This document shows, one piece after another, positions 27,367 through 36,890 of a stretch of 36,890 bases of DNA; the first letter of the stretch is position 1; every line of letters begins with the position of its first letter. This DNA comes from Myroides sp. (lineage in GTDB: Bacteria > Bacteroidota > Bacteroidia > Flavobacteriales > Flavobacteriaceae). The notes beneath the pieces are model-generated. The model made no database searches. It was given only the letters and a program-made list of their open reading frames with translations, and was not told the DNA's origin. A program made the position numbers and the translations under genes. The stretch covers positions 1-36,890 of the forward strand of contig JAHAYQ010000207.1 of the NCBI GenBank assembly GCA_018384465.1, read 5' to 3'.

Positions 27367-27804
27367 ATGGATACACAACAAAAAGACCTGTCGTATTTCA
27401 GGTTACGACTGCAAGAATTATTAAATACCAGCTTTCCCGAAAAAGCCCATGATGAAAAATTTATCGATCAACGTTCTTCGTGGGCTGCCAATGCTTATGA
27501 AGGTGCTTTTCGTTCTGGAAATCCAGTTGAGCAATGTAATTACATTGCCGAATATATCCTTTTTGAAAACTTACATTTTTCTAAGTTTGACACCGTTTTT
27601 CAAGTAGTCAGCAATGAGTTTGATACCAGAATGGCAGACGAAGAGCTACGACCATTTGCCCTAAAAATGTTTTCGGTTTGCGAAGCTATTTTTGAGAATT
27701 ATAAACTAACTGATGACTTCGCCTACGGTTACGAGTTTGACCTGCTTTACACCGAACTGACCGGAACCATCGCCTTATGGATTGAGGAGCATGGGCTTCA
27801 GTAA
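27367..27804 (+). CDS. DUF1896 family protein
   Basis: A 145-residue acidic protein that fits DUF1896, a family found almost only in Bacteroidota mobile elements just upstream of the giant methylase-helicase. Recognisable parts are the start [21 protein letters not shown], the [20 protein letters not shown] block and the C-terminal [15 protein letters not shown]. No catalytic motif is visible. It overlaps the next gene by 14 bases (from ATG 27791) and is probably co-translated with it. The role is unknown. Confidence 0.85.
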   Translation: MDTQQKDLSYFRLRLQELLNTSFPEKAHDEKFIDQRSSWAANAYEGAFRSGNPVEQCNYIAEYILFENLHFSKFDTVFQVVSNEFDTRMADEELRPFALKMFSVCEAIFENYKLTDDFAYGYEFDLLYTELTGTIALWIEEHGLQ

Positions 27805-30800
27805 AAAGCAACATCTCCAACAAAACATTGATGCCCTACGAATTGCTTTTAAGATTGAAAAGGAGAACCGACAAGCCACCGTAGGTGAAAGACTGCTCAT
27901 GATGCAATACAGCGGATTTGGCGGTCTTAAATTCGTATTGAATCCTGCTCAAAACCCAATAGACATCAATCATTGGAGAAAAACGGAACACGACCTTTTT
28001 CCACTTACGCAGGAACTCCATCAACTTCTAAAGGAAAATTCCGAAGACGAAAAGCAATACCGCAGGTATGTGGACAGTATGCGGAGTTCTGTGCTTACCG
28101 CATTTTATACACCTCCACAAGTGATTGATGTTATTTCCTCAGCTTTACGAGAAAACGGTTTGGAGATCGATAAATTTCTTGAACCTTCTGCTGGTGTTGG
28201 CTCTTTTATAGAATCCTTTTCAGAAAATAAACAGAGGGTTGTTACCGCTTATGAAAAAGATCTACTAACTGGAAAAGTTTTAAAACAGCTTTATCCAGAA
28301 AGTGCCATCCGCATTAGTGGTTTTGAAGAAATACCCGAAAAGGAACAAAATAGTTATGACGTCGTAGCTAGTAATATTCCATTTGGGGATACTGCCATAT
28401 TCGATCTTTCTTATTCACGAAGTAAAAACTCCGTAAAAGAACAAGCCGCCCGAAGCATCCATAATTATTTCTTTTTGAAAGGAACCGATATGCTCCGTGA
28501 AGGTGGTTTATTGGTTTTTATAACATCCCAAGGTGTTTTGAATAGTCAGAAAAACGAGCCTATTCGTAGAAGTTTGATGCAAGACAGTAACTTGATCTCA
28601 GCCATCCGATTGCCTAATAATCTCTTTACGGATTATGCAGGAACGGAAGTCGGTAGCGATCTGATTATTCTACAAAAGAATACTGGAAAGCAAAGTCTGA
28701 GCGAATTTGAAGAACTGTTTTGTCAAAGCCAAATAACGCAATACAATACACCTAGCAATGCTTTGTTTAAAGACAACGCAAGAATTGTACATACCGATGT
28801 GAAATTGGATACTGATCCGTACGGAAAACCTGCATTAATCTACACACATAACGAGGCTTTGGTAGGAATTGCCAAAGATTTGAAACAAATACTTTCAGAA
28901 GATTTTAGAAAACATTTGAATGTGGATTTATATAAAGGAATTAATGAATCAGATATCCATATTCCAATTAATCCAACGAGTACTCCAACAGTAGAGCCTT
29001 TAATCATTCAACAAAAAAGACAAGTCGAATCAAACCTTGTAACTCATCGGGAAAGTAAGCAACAATCAGAACAATTAAGCATTTTTGATTTGTTTGAAAA
29101 TGCGAATGAACCTGTTATGGTGGCTGTGCAACAGAAAAGAACTGCTCTAACCAAAAGAGCATCAAAACAGAAAAATAATCGTTCGTTAAATACGCAAACT
29201 AACCTTTTCAGCGGTGGGATGCAACAGGCATATACACCTCCAAAAAATAATGCACCTTCAAATGGTAGTGTGCAAATAAATAGCAAAGAAGTGAAAATAA
29301 TAGGTGATTTGTTTTCAGAAGTCAATGGAAACAGTCAAGTGGAAACCCAAGCTATTTCGAACAGCACAATCAACATTATTCCCGATCCAGCTCCATTCAA
29401 TAGTGAACTACAAACATTCCATCGAAATGATTGCCTTGTGGTAGATAATGGTTGGGTTGGCCATTTGCAAGATGTAGATACATCAAATGATTCCGCCATT
29501 TTTCATCCATTGCAATTGTCTTCTTTACAGAAAGCAAGAATCGAAGCCTATATTGAAGTTAGAGATGTTTATCAACAACTTTACACGAAAGAATCCGAGC
29601 TTCAGACGGAACACAAAGAAGAGCGGAAAAACCTTAACGATTTATATGATGCCTTTGTCAAGAAGTACGGAAATCTCAACAGTGTCGATAATATCAAACT
29701 CATTAAAACAGATAGTGCTGGTAAAGAAATACCCTATTTAGAACGTGTGGTTGGCGGTGTTGTACACAAAGCGGATATATTTCATCAACCTGTAAGTTTT
29801 TCTATCACAACATTGACTACCGATAATCCCGATGAAGCCTTAGCTGCATCGTTGAATAAATATGGTAGTGTGGATTTGGATTATATGTCCGAAATCAGCA
29901 ATATATCTACCGACACGTTGCAAGAAGTTTTACGTGGACGTATTTTTTACAATCCGCTCCAAAAGGAATATGAAATAGTTGAGCGTTGGATCTCAGGTAA
30001 TGTGGTTGAGAAAGCTCAAAAAGTAAAAACCTATTTGGAAAACAATCCGCAAGATACTCAGGCTAAAGAAAGTTTAGCGGCTTTGGAAGAAGCCCGTCCA
30101 AGACCTATTGAATTTGAAGAGCTAGATTTCAACCTTGGTGAACGCTGGATTCCCACAGGGATTTATGCACGTTTTGCTTCACATATTTTCGATACCAACG
30201 TACGGATTCATTACGCAGAAAGCAGTGACGATTTCAATATAAAATGTGATCAGAAAAATGTCCATATATGGGATAAATATGCTGTGAAATCTGAAAGTCG
30301 AACCTTTGATGGTATTGCTTTGCTTAAACACGCGCTGGTCAATACCACGCCTGATATCACCAAGAAAATATTCATTGATGACAAGGAAGTTAAGGTACGA
30401 GATATGGAAGCCATACAAATGGCAAATACCAAAATTGATGAAATTAGAACTGCTTTTTCCGATTGGCTACACGCTCAAAACGATGAGTTTAAAAACCGGC
30501 TGACTCAACAATACAATGATACGTTTAACTGTTTTGTACGTCCGAAATATGACGGAAGTCATCAAGAATTCCCCGGATTAGACCGTAAAGCATTAGGTAT
30601 TGAGGACTTGTATTCCAGTCAAAAGGATGCCGTTTGGATGATAAAACTCAATGGAGGTGCCATCTGTGACCACGAAGTAGGTGCTGGAAAAACATTGATT
30701 ATGTGTACCGCAGCGCAAGAAATGAAACGTTTGGGAATGGCACACAAGCCTATGATCATGGGATTAAAAGCCAATGTTCATGAAATTGCAGAAACCTATC

Positions 30801-33187
30801 GAAAAGCTTATCCACACGCTAAAATACTATATCCAGGGAAAGAAGATTTTACACCACAAAAACGCCAACGAATTTTTGGAGATATAAAAAATAATGATTG
30901 GGATTGTGTCATATTAACCCACGACCAATTTGGAATGATCCCCCAATCTACCGAAATGCAAAAGGAAATTCTGCAAGCAGAACTGAACAGCGTGGAAGAT
31001 AACCTTTCCGCTCTGGAAGCACAAGGCAAAGAAATTTCGAGAGGAATGCTCAAAGGAGTAATTATCAGAAAGCAAAATCTGGAAGTGAAACTCAAAACAT
31101 TGGAACACGATATTGAAAACCGAAAGGACGATGTAGTCGATTTTAAAATGATGGGAATTGATCATTTGCTGGTAGATGAAAGCCATCGTTTTAAAAATCT
31201 GATGTTCAATACCCGCCACGATCGAGTTGCCGGATTGGGCAATATGCAGGGAAGCCAAAAGGCAATGAACCTGCTTTTTGCCATCCGTACCATACAAGAA
31301 CGTACCGGAAAGGATCTAGGTGCAACCTTCCTTTCGGGTACCACCATCAGTAACTCGTTAACGGAATTGTATCTTTTGTTCAAATACTTGCGTCCACAAG
31401 CTTTGGAAAAACAGGGCATCAATTGTTTTGATGCTTGGTCGGCTATTTATGCTCGAAAAACAACCGATTATGAATTTTCGGTCGCTAACAATATTGTACA
31501 AAAAGAGCGTTTCCGCTACTTTATAAAAGTACCGGAATTGGCACAATTCTATTCAGAAATCACAGATTACCGAACGGCAAAGGATATTGGTATTGACCGT
31601 CCTGAAAAAAAAGAAATATTATACAATATCCCACCAACTCCACAGCAGGAAGTCTTCATTAAAAACTTGATGGAGTTTGCTAAATCGGGTAATGCTACTT
31701 TACTTGGAAGAGCACCGCTTTCTCCAAACGAAGAGAAAGCAAAGATGCTGATTGCAACGGATTATGCCCGTAAGATGTCATTGGATATGCGAATGATTAG
31801 TACTAAATATGACGATCATCCCGATAGCAAAGCTTCTCATTGTGCCGCAAAACTTGTGGAATATTACACTCGTTTTAATGCACAAAAAGGAACACAATTC
31901 GTTTTCTCGGATTTGGGGACTTACAAACCCAACGAATGGAATGTGTATTCAGAAATCAAAAGAAAACTCGTAGAAGATCATGGTATTCCAGCACAGGAAA
32001 TTCGATTTATACAGGAAGCGAAGACTTATAAAATGCGAAAAGAGTTCATCAATGCTATGAATGATGGGAAAATACGAGTATTGTTTGGCTCTACCGATAT
32101 GTTGGGTACAGGCGTCAATGCGCAGAAAAGAGCCGTTGCCGTTCATCATCTGGATACACCTTGGCGACCAAGTGATCTTGCCCAACGAGATGGACGAGCA
32201 GTTCGCAAAGGCAATGAAATTGCAAAGCATTTTGCAGGCAATAATGTCGATGTAATCATCTATGCCGTAGAAAAATCATTGGATAGTTATAAGTTCAATT
32301 TACTCTACAATAAACAACTTTTTATAGATCAACTAAAATCCAATCACCTCGGTAAACGTACCATTGACGAAGGTAGTATGGATGAAAAATCGGGAATGAA
32401 TTTCTCGGAATATGTAGCAATTCTCTCGGGCAATACCGACCTGTTGGATAAAGCGAAATTAGAAAAACAGATAGCAGGGTTGGAAAGTGAAAAACAGGCT
32501 TTCAATCGTTCGAAGTTTAGTTCGAAACATAAATTGGAAGATAGTTCCGCTATGCTTAATGGTGCGCAATCCCGTTTGGAACGCATGAGTCTTGATTGGC
32601 AAAATTTACAGCAACGTGTACAAAAACGTTCAGACGGTACAATTGCAAATCCAATACAATTGAACGGTTTATCGCCCAATGCGGATGTAAAACAAATTGG
32701 AGCTAAGCTCAACCAACTTGCGGATAAATCTCGAACTGGAGGCGACTATCAGGAAATCGGCAGTCTATACGGTTTTCAATTATTGGTTAAAACCGAAATG
32801 TCGGAAAAAGAGGGTGTAGACATCCGATTGAATCGTTTTTTGATCCAAGGTGAAGGAAACATCAAGTACACGTACAATAATGGTGTCATTGCTAAAGACC
32901 CTCAAACCGCTACTATGAATTTCTTAAATGCTTTGGATAAATTGCCCAGCTATATTGAGCAAGAACAAAAGAAAATTGTTGAACTGAAAAAGGATCTACC
33001 CGTTCTTCAAGAAATAGTTAATGGAACTTGGTCTAAAGAAGGTCGTTTGAGCGAGCTCAAAACTGAATTAGCAGCGATTGATCGAAAAATACTATTGTCT
33101 ATTGCTCCTGAATCTAAAGAAGAACGGGTTGAAACTGTTAAAGCCGATATTCCAGAAAAAAACACTGTTCGAATAAAGGCAATGTGA
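27791..33187 (+). CDS. ICE N6-methylase/SNF2-type helicase fusion
   Basis: About 1798 residues from the ATG at 27791, chosen because GAGGAG precedes it; a TTG at 27782 would add three residues. The N-terminal part is a DNA methylase: [15 protein letters not shown] is SAM motif I, and [10 protein letters not shown] is the motif IV position, with N195-I-P-F in place of NPPY. A variable Gln/Asn-rich linker follows at about 390-540. The helicase part has VGAGKT (K967), DESH (1129-1132), [15 protein letters not shown] and the motif VI-like [11 protein letters not shown]. The C-terminus is coiled coil. Such proteins are a hallmark of CTnDOT-like ICEs and probably methylate or remodel element DNA to survive transfer into new hosts. 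The stop is one base from the end of the converging second rteC. Confidence 0.9.
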   Translation: MGFSKKQHLQQNIDALRIAFKIEKENRQATVGERLLMMQYSGFGGLKFVLNPAQNPIDINHWRKTEHDLFPLTQELHQLLKENSEDEKQYRRYVDSMRSSVLTAFYTPPQVIDVISSALRENGLEIDKFLEPSAGVGSFIESFSENKQRVVTAYEKDLLTGKVLKQLYPESAIRISGFEEIPEKEQNSYDVVASNIPFGDTAIFDLSYSRSKNSVKEQAARSIHNYFFLKGTDMLREGGLLVFITSQGVLNSQKNEPIRRSLMQDSNLISAIRLPNNLFTDYAGTEVGSDLIILQKNTGKQSLSEFEELFCQSQITQYNTPSNALFKDNARIVHTDVKLDTDPYGKPALIYTHNEALVGIAKDLKQILSEDFRKHLNVDLYKGINESDIHIPINPTSTPTVEPLIIQQKRQVESNLVTHRESKQQSEQLSIFDLFENANEPVMVAVQQKRTALTKRASKQKNNRSLNTQTNLFSGGMQQAYTPPKNNAPSNGSVQINSKEVKIIGDLFSEVNGNSQVETQAISNSTINIIPDPAPFNSELQTFHRNDCLVVDNGWVGHLQDVDTSNDSAIFHPLQLSSLQKARIEAYIEVRDVYQQLYTKESELQTEHKEERKNLNDLYDAFVKKYGNLNSVDNIKLIKTDSAGKEIPYLERVVGGVVHKADIFHQPVSFSITTLTTDNPDEALAASLNKYGSVDLDYMSEISNISTDTLQEVLRGRIFYNPLQKEYEIVERWISGNVVEKAQKVKTYLENNPQDTQAKESLAALEEARPRPIEFEELDFNLGERWIPTGIYARFASHIFDTNVRIHYAESSDDFNIKCDQKNVHIWDKYAVKSESRTFDGIALLKHALVNTTPDITKKIFIDDKEVKVRDMEAIQMANTKIDEIRTAFSDWLHAQNDEFKNRLTQQYNDTFNCFVRPKYDGSHQEFPGLDRKALGIEDLYSSQKDAVWMIKLNGGAICDHEVGAGKTLIMCTAAQEMKRLGMAHKPMIMGLKANVHEIAETYRKAYPHAKILYPGKEDFTPQKRQRIFGDIKNNDWDCVILTHDQFGMIPQSTEMQKEILQAELNSVEDNLSALEAQGKEISRGMLKGVIIRKQNLEVKLKTLEHDIENRKDDVVDFKMMGIDHLLVDESHRFKNLMFNTRHDRVAGLGNMQGSQKAMNLLFAIRTIQERTGKDLGATFLSGTTISNSLTELYLLFKYLRPQALEKQGINCFDAWSAIYARKTTDYEFSVANNIVQKERFRYFIKVPELAQFYSEITDYRTAKDIGIDRPEKKEILYNIPPTPQQEVFIKNLMEFAKSGNATLLGRAPLSPNEEKAKMLIATDYARKMSLDMRMISTKYDDHPDSKASHCAAKLVEYYTRFNAQKGTQFVFSDLGTYKPNEWNVYSEIKRKLVEDHGIPAQEIRFIQEAKTYKMRKEFINAMNDGKIRVLFGSTDMLGTGVNAQKRAVAVHHLDTPWRPSDLAQRDGRAVRKGNEIAKHFAGNNVDVIIYAVEKSLDSYKFNLLYNKQLFIDQLKSNHLGKRTIDEGSMDEKSGMNFSEYVAILSGNTDLLDKAKLEKQIAGLESEKQAFNRSKFSSKHKLEDSSAMLNGAQSRLERMSLDWQNLQQRVQKRSDGTIANPIQLNGLSPNADVKQIGAKLNQLADKSRTGGDYQEIGSLYGFQLLVKTEMSEKEGVDIRLNRFLIQGEGNIKYTYNNGVIAKDPQTATMNFLNALDKLPSYIEQEQKKIVELKKDLPVLQEIVNGTWSKEGRLSELKTELAAIDRKILLSIAPESKEERVETVKADIPEKNTVRIKAM

Positions 33188-33188
33188 C

Positions 33189-34022
33189 TTACTTTTCATC
33201 CTGTTCGTCCATCTTCTTAATAAGCCCTTCTCGTAGAGAATCAAGAAATTTTGTACGGTTTACTTTACGATTTTTCAGTTCTAAATAAGTGTGGTAAAAA
33301 TCACCCAGATCAACATTAAAAGCACGTTCAAATGTTTTGGTAATAATTTTAATATCTGTATTTCCATTGTTAAATACACCTTGCGAATGCAATGCGTAAA
33401 TCAATTCTATCATTGCTGCTTTGCTACCTGTCCAATTTAATCTTGGCAGGTCTGTCAAGAAGTCGAGCTGGTCTATCTTGTTTTTATAGAGTTGGTCTTC
33501 GATATAAACCTGTATCAAATCATTTGCCATTATCTTGGCTACTTTGTAATCGTGAGATGTTGAGAAAGTATAATCAGTTTCAAAATAATAGGTGTCTAAC
33601 CAAAGCTTTACATCGTGCTTACCACGTACAAAAAACTTCTCGTCAACATAAGAATTATTGCTACGGTAATACTTATAAAATTCTAGGTTACGATCAAAAA
33701 ATCTTTTGAGCTTCTTGAGTTCTTTGTTAAGATATTTCCTTACGGGCTTTGCTCCATACGGTTTCCTCGTTTCAATTTTGTAAATGGTATTATAGTAAAT
33801 AAGTTTTGAGACAATAACTGGCTTCTGATGTTTAAAAAAATGAATTTCTTCATCGACACTCTCAAATCCGTTTTTTTGAACGTGTTCCTTTACTCCAGAA
33901 AGACAGTTCACAATGAAATGTATAATAGCCTCTGATCTTTGTAGAGGGCAATCGACTTCAATCTCTAATTCATTGATAGCTGTTTCAAGTTTATTTAGTG
34001 TTTCGTTGTAAAATTTTTTCAT
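33189..34022 (-). CDS. rteC: RteC-family regulator (second, divergent copy)
   Basis: A 277-residue RteC-domain protein. EEIHFFKHQKPVIVSKLIYYN matches the first RteC block, and the C-terminus has AAMIELIYALHSQG and RTKFLDSLREGL. Similarity to the first copy is clear but far from identical, so this is not a recent duplication. It runs toward the methylase-helicase gene with a one-base gap and no terminator between them, so transcripts must overlap. It may regulate a different promoter or respond to another signal. Either copy could be the one that controls excision. Confidence 0.85.
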   Translation of the reverse strand: MKKFYNETLNKLETAINELEIEVDCPLQRSEAIIHFIVNCLSGVKEHVQKNGFESVDEEIHFFKHQKPVIVSKLIYYNTIYKIETRKPYGAKPVRKYLNKELKKLKRFFDRNLEFYKYYRSNNSYVDEKFFVRGKHDVKLWLDTYYFETDYTFSTSHDYKVAKIMANDLIQVYIEDQLYKNKIDQLDFLTDLPRLNWTGSKAAMIELIYALHSQGVFNNGNTDIKIITKTFERAFNVDLGDFYHTYLELKNRKVNRTKFLDSLREGLIKKMDEQDEK

Positions 34023-34163
34023 TTGGTTACTTTGATGTCTATATTTGGGTTAGAGAAAAAACTAAACTTTATAATTTTTAGGCGATATCATATCTAATGA
34101 TTTTTTTAGGAGTTATCATTAGTGCCTTTTTTCAATAGGTCTGCTTTTTACTTAATAGGGTTA

Positions 34164-34210
34164 AAAGAGTATTCAGAAATTGTTCTAATAAACATTCCTG
34201 AACACTCTTT
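34164..34210. terminator. Terminator after the metal-transport pair
   Basis: The arms AAAGAGTATTCAG (34164-34176) and CTGAACACTCTTT (34198-34210) pair over 13 bp with one G-T wobble and a 21-nt loop. Runs of T follow on both strands. It lies 53 bases past the stop of the cation transporter gene and probably ends that transcript. The remaining spacer 34023-34263 shows nothing else. Confidence 0.6.
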
Positions 34211-34263
34211 TTTTATTCCTCTTACTACCCTTCCAAGAGAAAGGCAACTATAGATATAGGGAT

Positions 34264-35058
34264 TTACTTTGCCAACTTCAATATTCTGTAAGCCCCTCTT
34301 GCTACAATTACAAATACAATAGCTCCAATAATCAAATCTGGATAACTTGAATTGAGCCAATTAACTAAAAGACCAGCAACAATAACTCCCGAATTGATAA
34401 TGACATCATTTGATGTGAATATCATCGAAGCCTGCATATGCGCTTCTTTACTTTTGTTCTTTTGTAAAAGATAAAGGCAAAATACGTTTGCAATCAATGC
34501 TAAAACTGAAACGACAATCATTGTCTTGAAATCGGGCATAGCTTCAATTCCCATAAAACGTCTGATCACTTCAACGAAACCTACAATAGCAAGTAAGACT
34601 TGGAAGTATCCTGCAAATCTGGCGATGTTGTTTTTTAGGGCGATTGTTCCCCCCACAGCTATTAAAGCCAATGCGTAAACGACACTGTCCGCAAGCATAT
34701 CCAAGCTATCGGCTATCAATCCCATTGAACCTGAAAAAATACCGAATAACATTTCCAATCCAAAGAACAGGAAGTTGATAATCAACACGATCCAAAGTAA
34801 TTTCCGTTGCTTGTTGCTTGTATCTGTTTCAACAACAAAATTGCTTTTTTCAGTTGAAACCAATGTCGTATTTAGGTTCAGTGTTCCCAAAGCCAAAAAA
34901 ATTGGCTCTGGGTTTCCATTGTGATAAACGTCCAATTTTCTATTGGCTATATCAAATTCCAATCCTTTTACCGTATCAAAGTCTTGCAGTTTCATACGGA
35001 TTAATTGCTCCTCGCTTGGGCAATCCATTTTAGTTATATTGAATATGGTTTTTTCCAT
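34264..35058 (-). CDS. Cation diffusion facilitator with HMA-like N-terminus
   Basis: The protein has 264 residues. Residues 1-70 resemble a heavy-metal-associated fold with the loop MDCPSEEQ, which keeps only one of the usual two cysteines. From about 85 there are five or six membrane helices. The CDF metal-site motif ADSLDMLADS sits in TM2, and FTSNDVIINSG in TM5 carries the second Asp site. CDF proteins export Zn2+, Co2+, Cd2+ or similar ions in exchange for protons. There is no long C-terminal cytoplasmic domain, as in short CDF forms. It lies 5 bp downstream of the TonB-dependent receptor gene, so both are likely one metal-related operon. Substrate is not determinable. Confidence 0.82.
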   Translation of the reverse strand: MEKTIFNITKMDCPSEEQLIRMKLQDFDTVKGLEFDIANRKLDVYHNGNPEPIFLALGTLNLNTTLVSTEKSNFVVETDTSNKQRKLLWIVLIINFLFFGLEMLFGIFSGSMGLIADSLDMLADSVVYALALIAVGGTIALKNNIARFAGYFQVLLAIVGFVEVIRRFMGIEAMPDFKTMIVVSVLALIANVFCLYLLQKNKSKEAHMQASMIFTSNDVIINSGVIVAGLLVNWLNSSYPDLIIGAIVFVIVARGAYRILKLAK

Positions 35059-35063
35059 TTGTT

Positions 35064-36890
35064 TTAAAGCTTGAATTTTATTCCTCCGTTAATCACAAAT
35101 CCGTCCAAAGGTGCATAAATGTCTTTAAAAACCGGATTGGTTATTGTTCCTGTATAAATGCTACCAAAGCGTGTTTGTCGGGTGTCAAGGAAGTTTTCAA
35201 AGTTGATGTACAGAGAAAATCTTTCCCAAATCTTTTCAGCCATAAACCCGGTAATAAAGTAACCTTTGCCCGTAGTTCCATTATTCAGTTTTTGAGGACT
35301 GAAATAATAGGCTTCCAGACCAACTTTCCATTTGTCTTCTATTTCATACATCAGGATGGAATTAATGCGGTGCTTTGGCGTTAACGGGCTTTCTACAGTC
35401 ATTCCATTTTGGTTTAATCGAGCATCTGTATAAGTGTATCCCAAAAATAATTTCAGGTCATCGTAACCAATTTTAATATTGGTTTCTGTTCCTTTAGTAT
35501 GAATATAACCTGGAGAATTAACGAACTGATACAGATTTGCAGAGGGGTTTTCAAGTAACAAGGGATTATCCAGATAGGTGTAAAAGAACAATTGGTTTAT
35601 GCTAAATGACCAATCTTCCCCAATGTAGGTGCGGTAATTGATGTCTGCATTTGCTCCATAACTTTTTTCCAATTTATTGATTTTGTTGTCAATAGGCATT
35701 ACATTTTGATATTGTAGGCGTTCGCTTTCTTCTGTAAAAATGGTTGGTGTTTTATACCCAAATCCACCTCCAATACGTGAAGTCAATCCGTTTGCAATCT
35801 TAAACAATGCAGATACTCTTGGCAAAAATACAGCTCCGTAATCTATCACGTAATCCGTTCTTAAACCCGCTTCTAATTGAAGCCAATCAGTAGCCTTAAA
35901 AGAATTTTGAACGAAAGCTCCGAATGTGTTTTGGCTGTAATCCCTCAACGGAAATGCAGTAATCTGCTTTTCTTTAAAATTGTCTGTCCAAATATTGACC
36001 CCGGCTACCCATTCCGATTTTTCTGTACTGTTGGTATAATTTGCTTCTGTAAAAGTTGCGGTTTGTGTTCCCTCAAACTGATAGTTGGGAATTGTTGTAT
36101 TTCGGTTAAAATAACTCACGCTGTTTTTAATTTGAAAAGAACTTTTTTCATTAATCAAATGGTCGAAAACAAATTGAGTGGAATAGCGTTGTGTTTTATT
36201 TTTCTCGAAATACTGATGCGTGTTATCTCCTTTACCTTTGATGTAAAGCATATCACCTCCCAAACGGTTTTCGATAGTTGTATTGACACCGAAATTCATT
36301 TTTGTTTTATCATTGAAATAAACAAACAATTTAGGGTTCAGTACAAAACGTTCAAATTTTGGAATGGCAGAAAAACCAATTTTTGCAGGGTCGTAAGCTC
36401 CGTTTCTATTATGCGAAGCAAATATGGTTGTTCCGATTTTCTTAAACTTCTGTCCGTAAAAACCGTTGATGTCTAAACCTCCTCCTGATGTTCCGTTTAA
36501 ATGAAAACGCAAATCCCTTTCTTCCGTTGGTGTCTTGGAAATCAGGTTTACCAAACCTGCTATTGCTCCACCACCATACAGCGTAGATGTAGAACCTTTA
36601 ATAACTTCAACCTGCTTTAAGTCAAGCGGTGGAATTTGCAACAAACCTAATCCGCTTGAAGCACCTGAATAAATGGGGAAACCGTCTTTCAGGATTTGTG
36701 TATATCTTCCATCAAGTCCCTGAATACGAATACTTGCATTGGCACTGGTAGGCGAAGTGGTTTGTACGTGAATACCTGTGCTTTCCGCTAAAAGCATACG
36801 AATATCTCCCGGTTTCATATTACCTTTTTCACCCAATTCCTCACTTCCAATAAATTCGATACGGGTAGGAATATTCTGTATGCTTCTTGT
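35064..36890 (-). CDS. TonB-dependent outer-membrane receptor (partial at window end)
   Basis: The frame is open to the last base, so the N-terminus (signal peptide, CarboxypepD-like or TonB-box region) is outside the window; 608 residues are visible. The plug domain shows QNIPTRIEFIGSEEL, RIQGLDGRYTQILKDGFPIY and VIKGSTSTLYGGGAIAGLVN. A 22-strand barrel follows with alternating aromatic strands and ends in INGGIKFKL, a typical outer-membrane terminus. Such receptors take up siderophores, cobalamin or metal chelates using TonB energy. The plug and the CDF partner suggest a metal complex, but substrate is unknown. A TTG at 36836 is an internal codon, not the start. Confidence 0.88.
   Translation of the reverse strand, partial: TRSIQNIPTRIEFIGSEELGEKGNMKPGDIRMLLAESTGIHVQTTSPTSANASIRIQGLDGRYTQILKDGFPIYSGASSGLGLLQIPPLDLKQVEVIKGSTSTLYGGGAIAGLVNLISKTPTEERDLRFHLNGTSGGGLDINGFYGQKFKKIGTTIFASHNRNGAYDPAKIGFSAIPKFERFVLNPKLFVYFNDKTKMNFGVNTTIENRLGGDMLYIKGKGDNTHQYFEKNKTQRYSTQFVFDHLINEKSSFQIKNSVSYFNRNTTIPNYQFEGTQTATFTEANYTNSTEKSEWVAGVNIWTDNFKEKQITAFPLRDYSQNTFGAFVQNSFKATDWLQLEAGLRTDYVIDYGAVFLPRVSALFKIANGLTSRIGGGFGYKTPTIFTEESERLQYQNVMPIDNKINKLEKSYGANADINYRTYIGEDWSFSINQLFFYTYLDNPLLLENPSANLYQFVNSPGYIHTKGTETNIKIGYDDLKLFLGYTYTDARLNQNGMTVESPLTPKHRINSILMYEIEDKWKVGLEAYYFSPQKLNNGTTGKGYFITGFMAEKIWERFSLYINFENFLDTRQTRFGSIYTGTITNPVFKDIYAPLDGFVINGGIKFKL

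Noticed and set aside
35877-36476. A 199-codon plus-strand frame rich in Cys, Phe and Ile.
   Set aside because: It is fully inside and antisense to the TonB-dependent receptor, whose barrel and plug motifs are clear.
1-36890. CRISPR array or insertion sequence with terminal repeats and transposase.
   Set aside because: No regularly spaced repeats and no transposase-like protein were found on either strand.

Overview
This window looks like Bacteroidota DNA, most likely from a Sphingobacteriaceae- or Flavobacteriaceae-type genome. The grounds are AT-rich genes without Shine-Dalgarno leaders, promoter -7 elements of the TAnnTTTG type, two RteC proteins, a DUF3945 protein, a DUF1896 protein, a giant methylase-helicase and a SusC/FecA-style TonB-dependent receptor. 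Most of it reads as an integrative conjugative element (ICE) of the CTnDOT-like group carrying defence and metal cargo. No integrase, relaxase or tra gene is inside the window, so the element is only partly covered.

Left edge (1-1294): a GC-rich fragment of recQ stops abruptly near 219-222. It continues into an AT-rich tail of an unrelated gene. Then come an intrinsic terminator, a tRNA-Arg(TCT) on the minus strand, its probable promoter, and about 500 bases with no convincing gene.

Candidate defence operon (1295-17564, minus strand): in transcription order it holds a small XRE regulator, an SNF2-type helicase, a large Eco57I/PglX-like N6-adenine methylase, a 2088-residue YprA-type helicase with DUF1998 and a nuclease-like C-terminus, and a UvrD-type helicase with a RelE/ParE-like N-terminus. 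Genes are 4 bp overlapping to 18 bp apart and end at a strong terminator, so they are almost certainly one transcript. The set combines parts of class 1 DISARM (SNF2 helicase and methylase) with a Druantia DruE-like fused helicase-DUF1998. It has no separate DrmB or DrmC and adds the RelE-UvrD protein. This is the best candidate for an under-described system.

ICE regulatory and excision core (17700-23741 and 27367-34022): rteC, an excisionase-like HTH protein, a DUF3945 protein, topoisomerase III, an ORF6N-PLD protein, a DUF1896 protein and the methylase-helicase run rightward. A second, divergent rteC runs leftward into the end of the methylase-helicase. A second cargo module is inserted on the minus strand between the ORF6N and DUF1896 genes (23762-27132). 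It is a four-gene ABC-three-component (ABC-3C) conflict system: a zinc-hook ATPase, a middle component, a C-terminal-domain protein, and a small hydrophobic protein. The last two share a short motif at facing termini that resembles amyloid-signalling pairs.

Right edge (34164-36890): a cation diffusion facilitator gene follows a TonB-dependent receptor that is cut by the window end. Together they look like metal-handling cargo.
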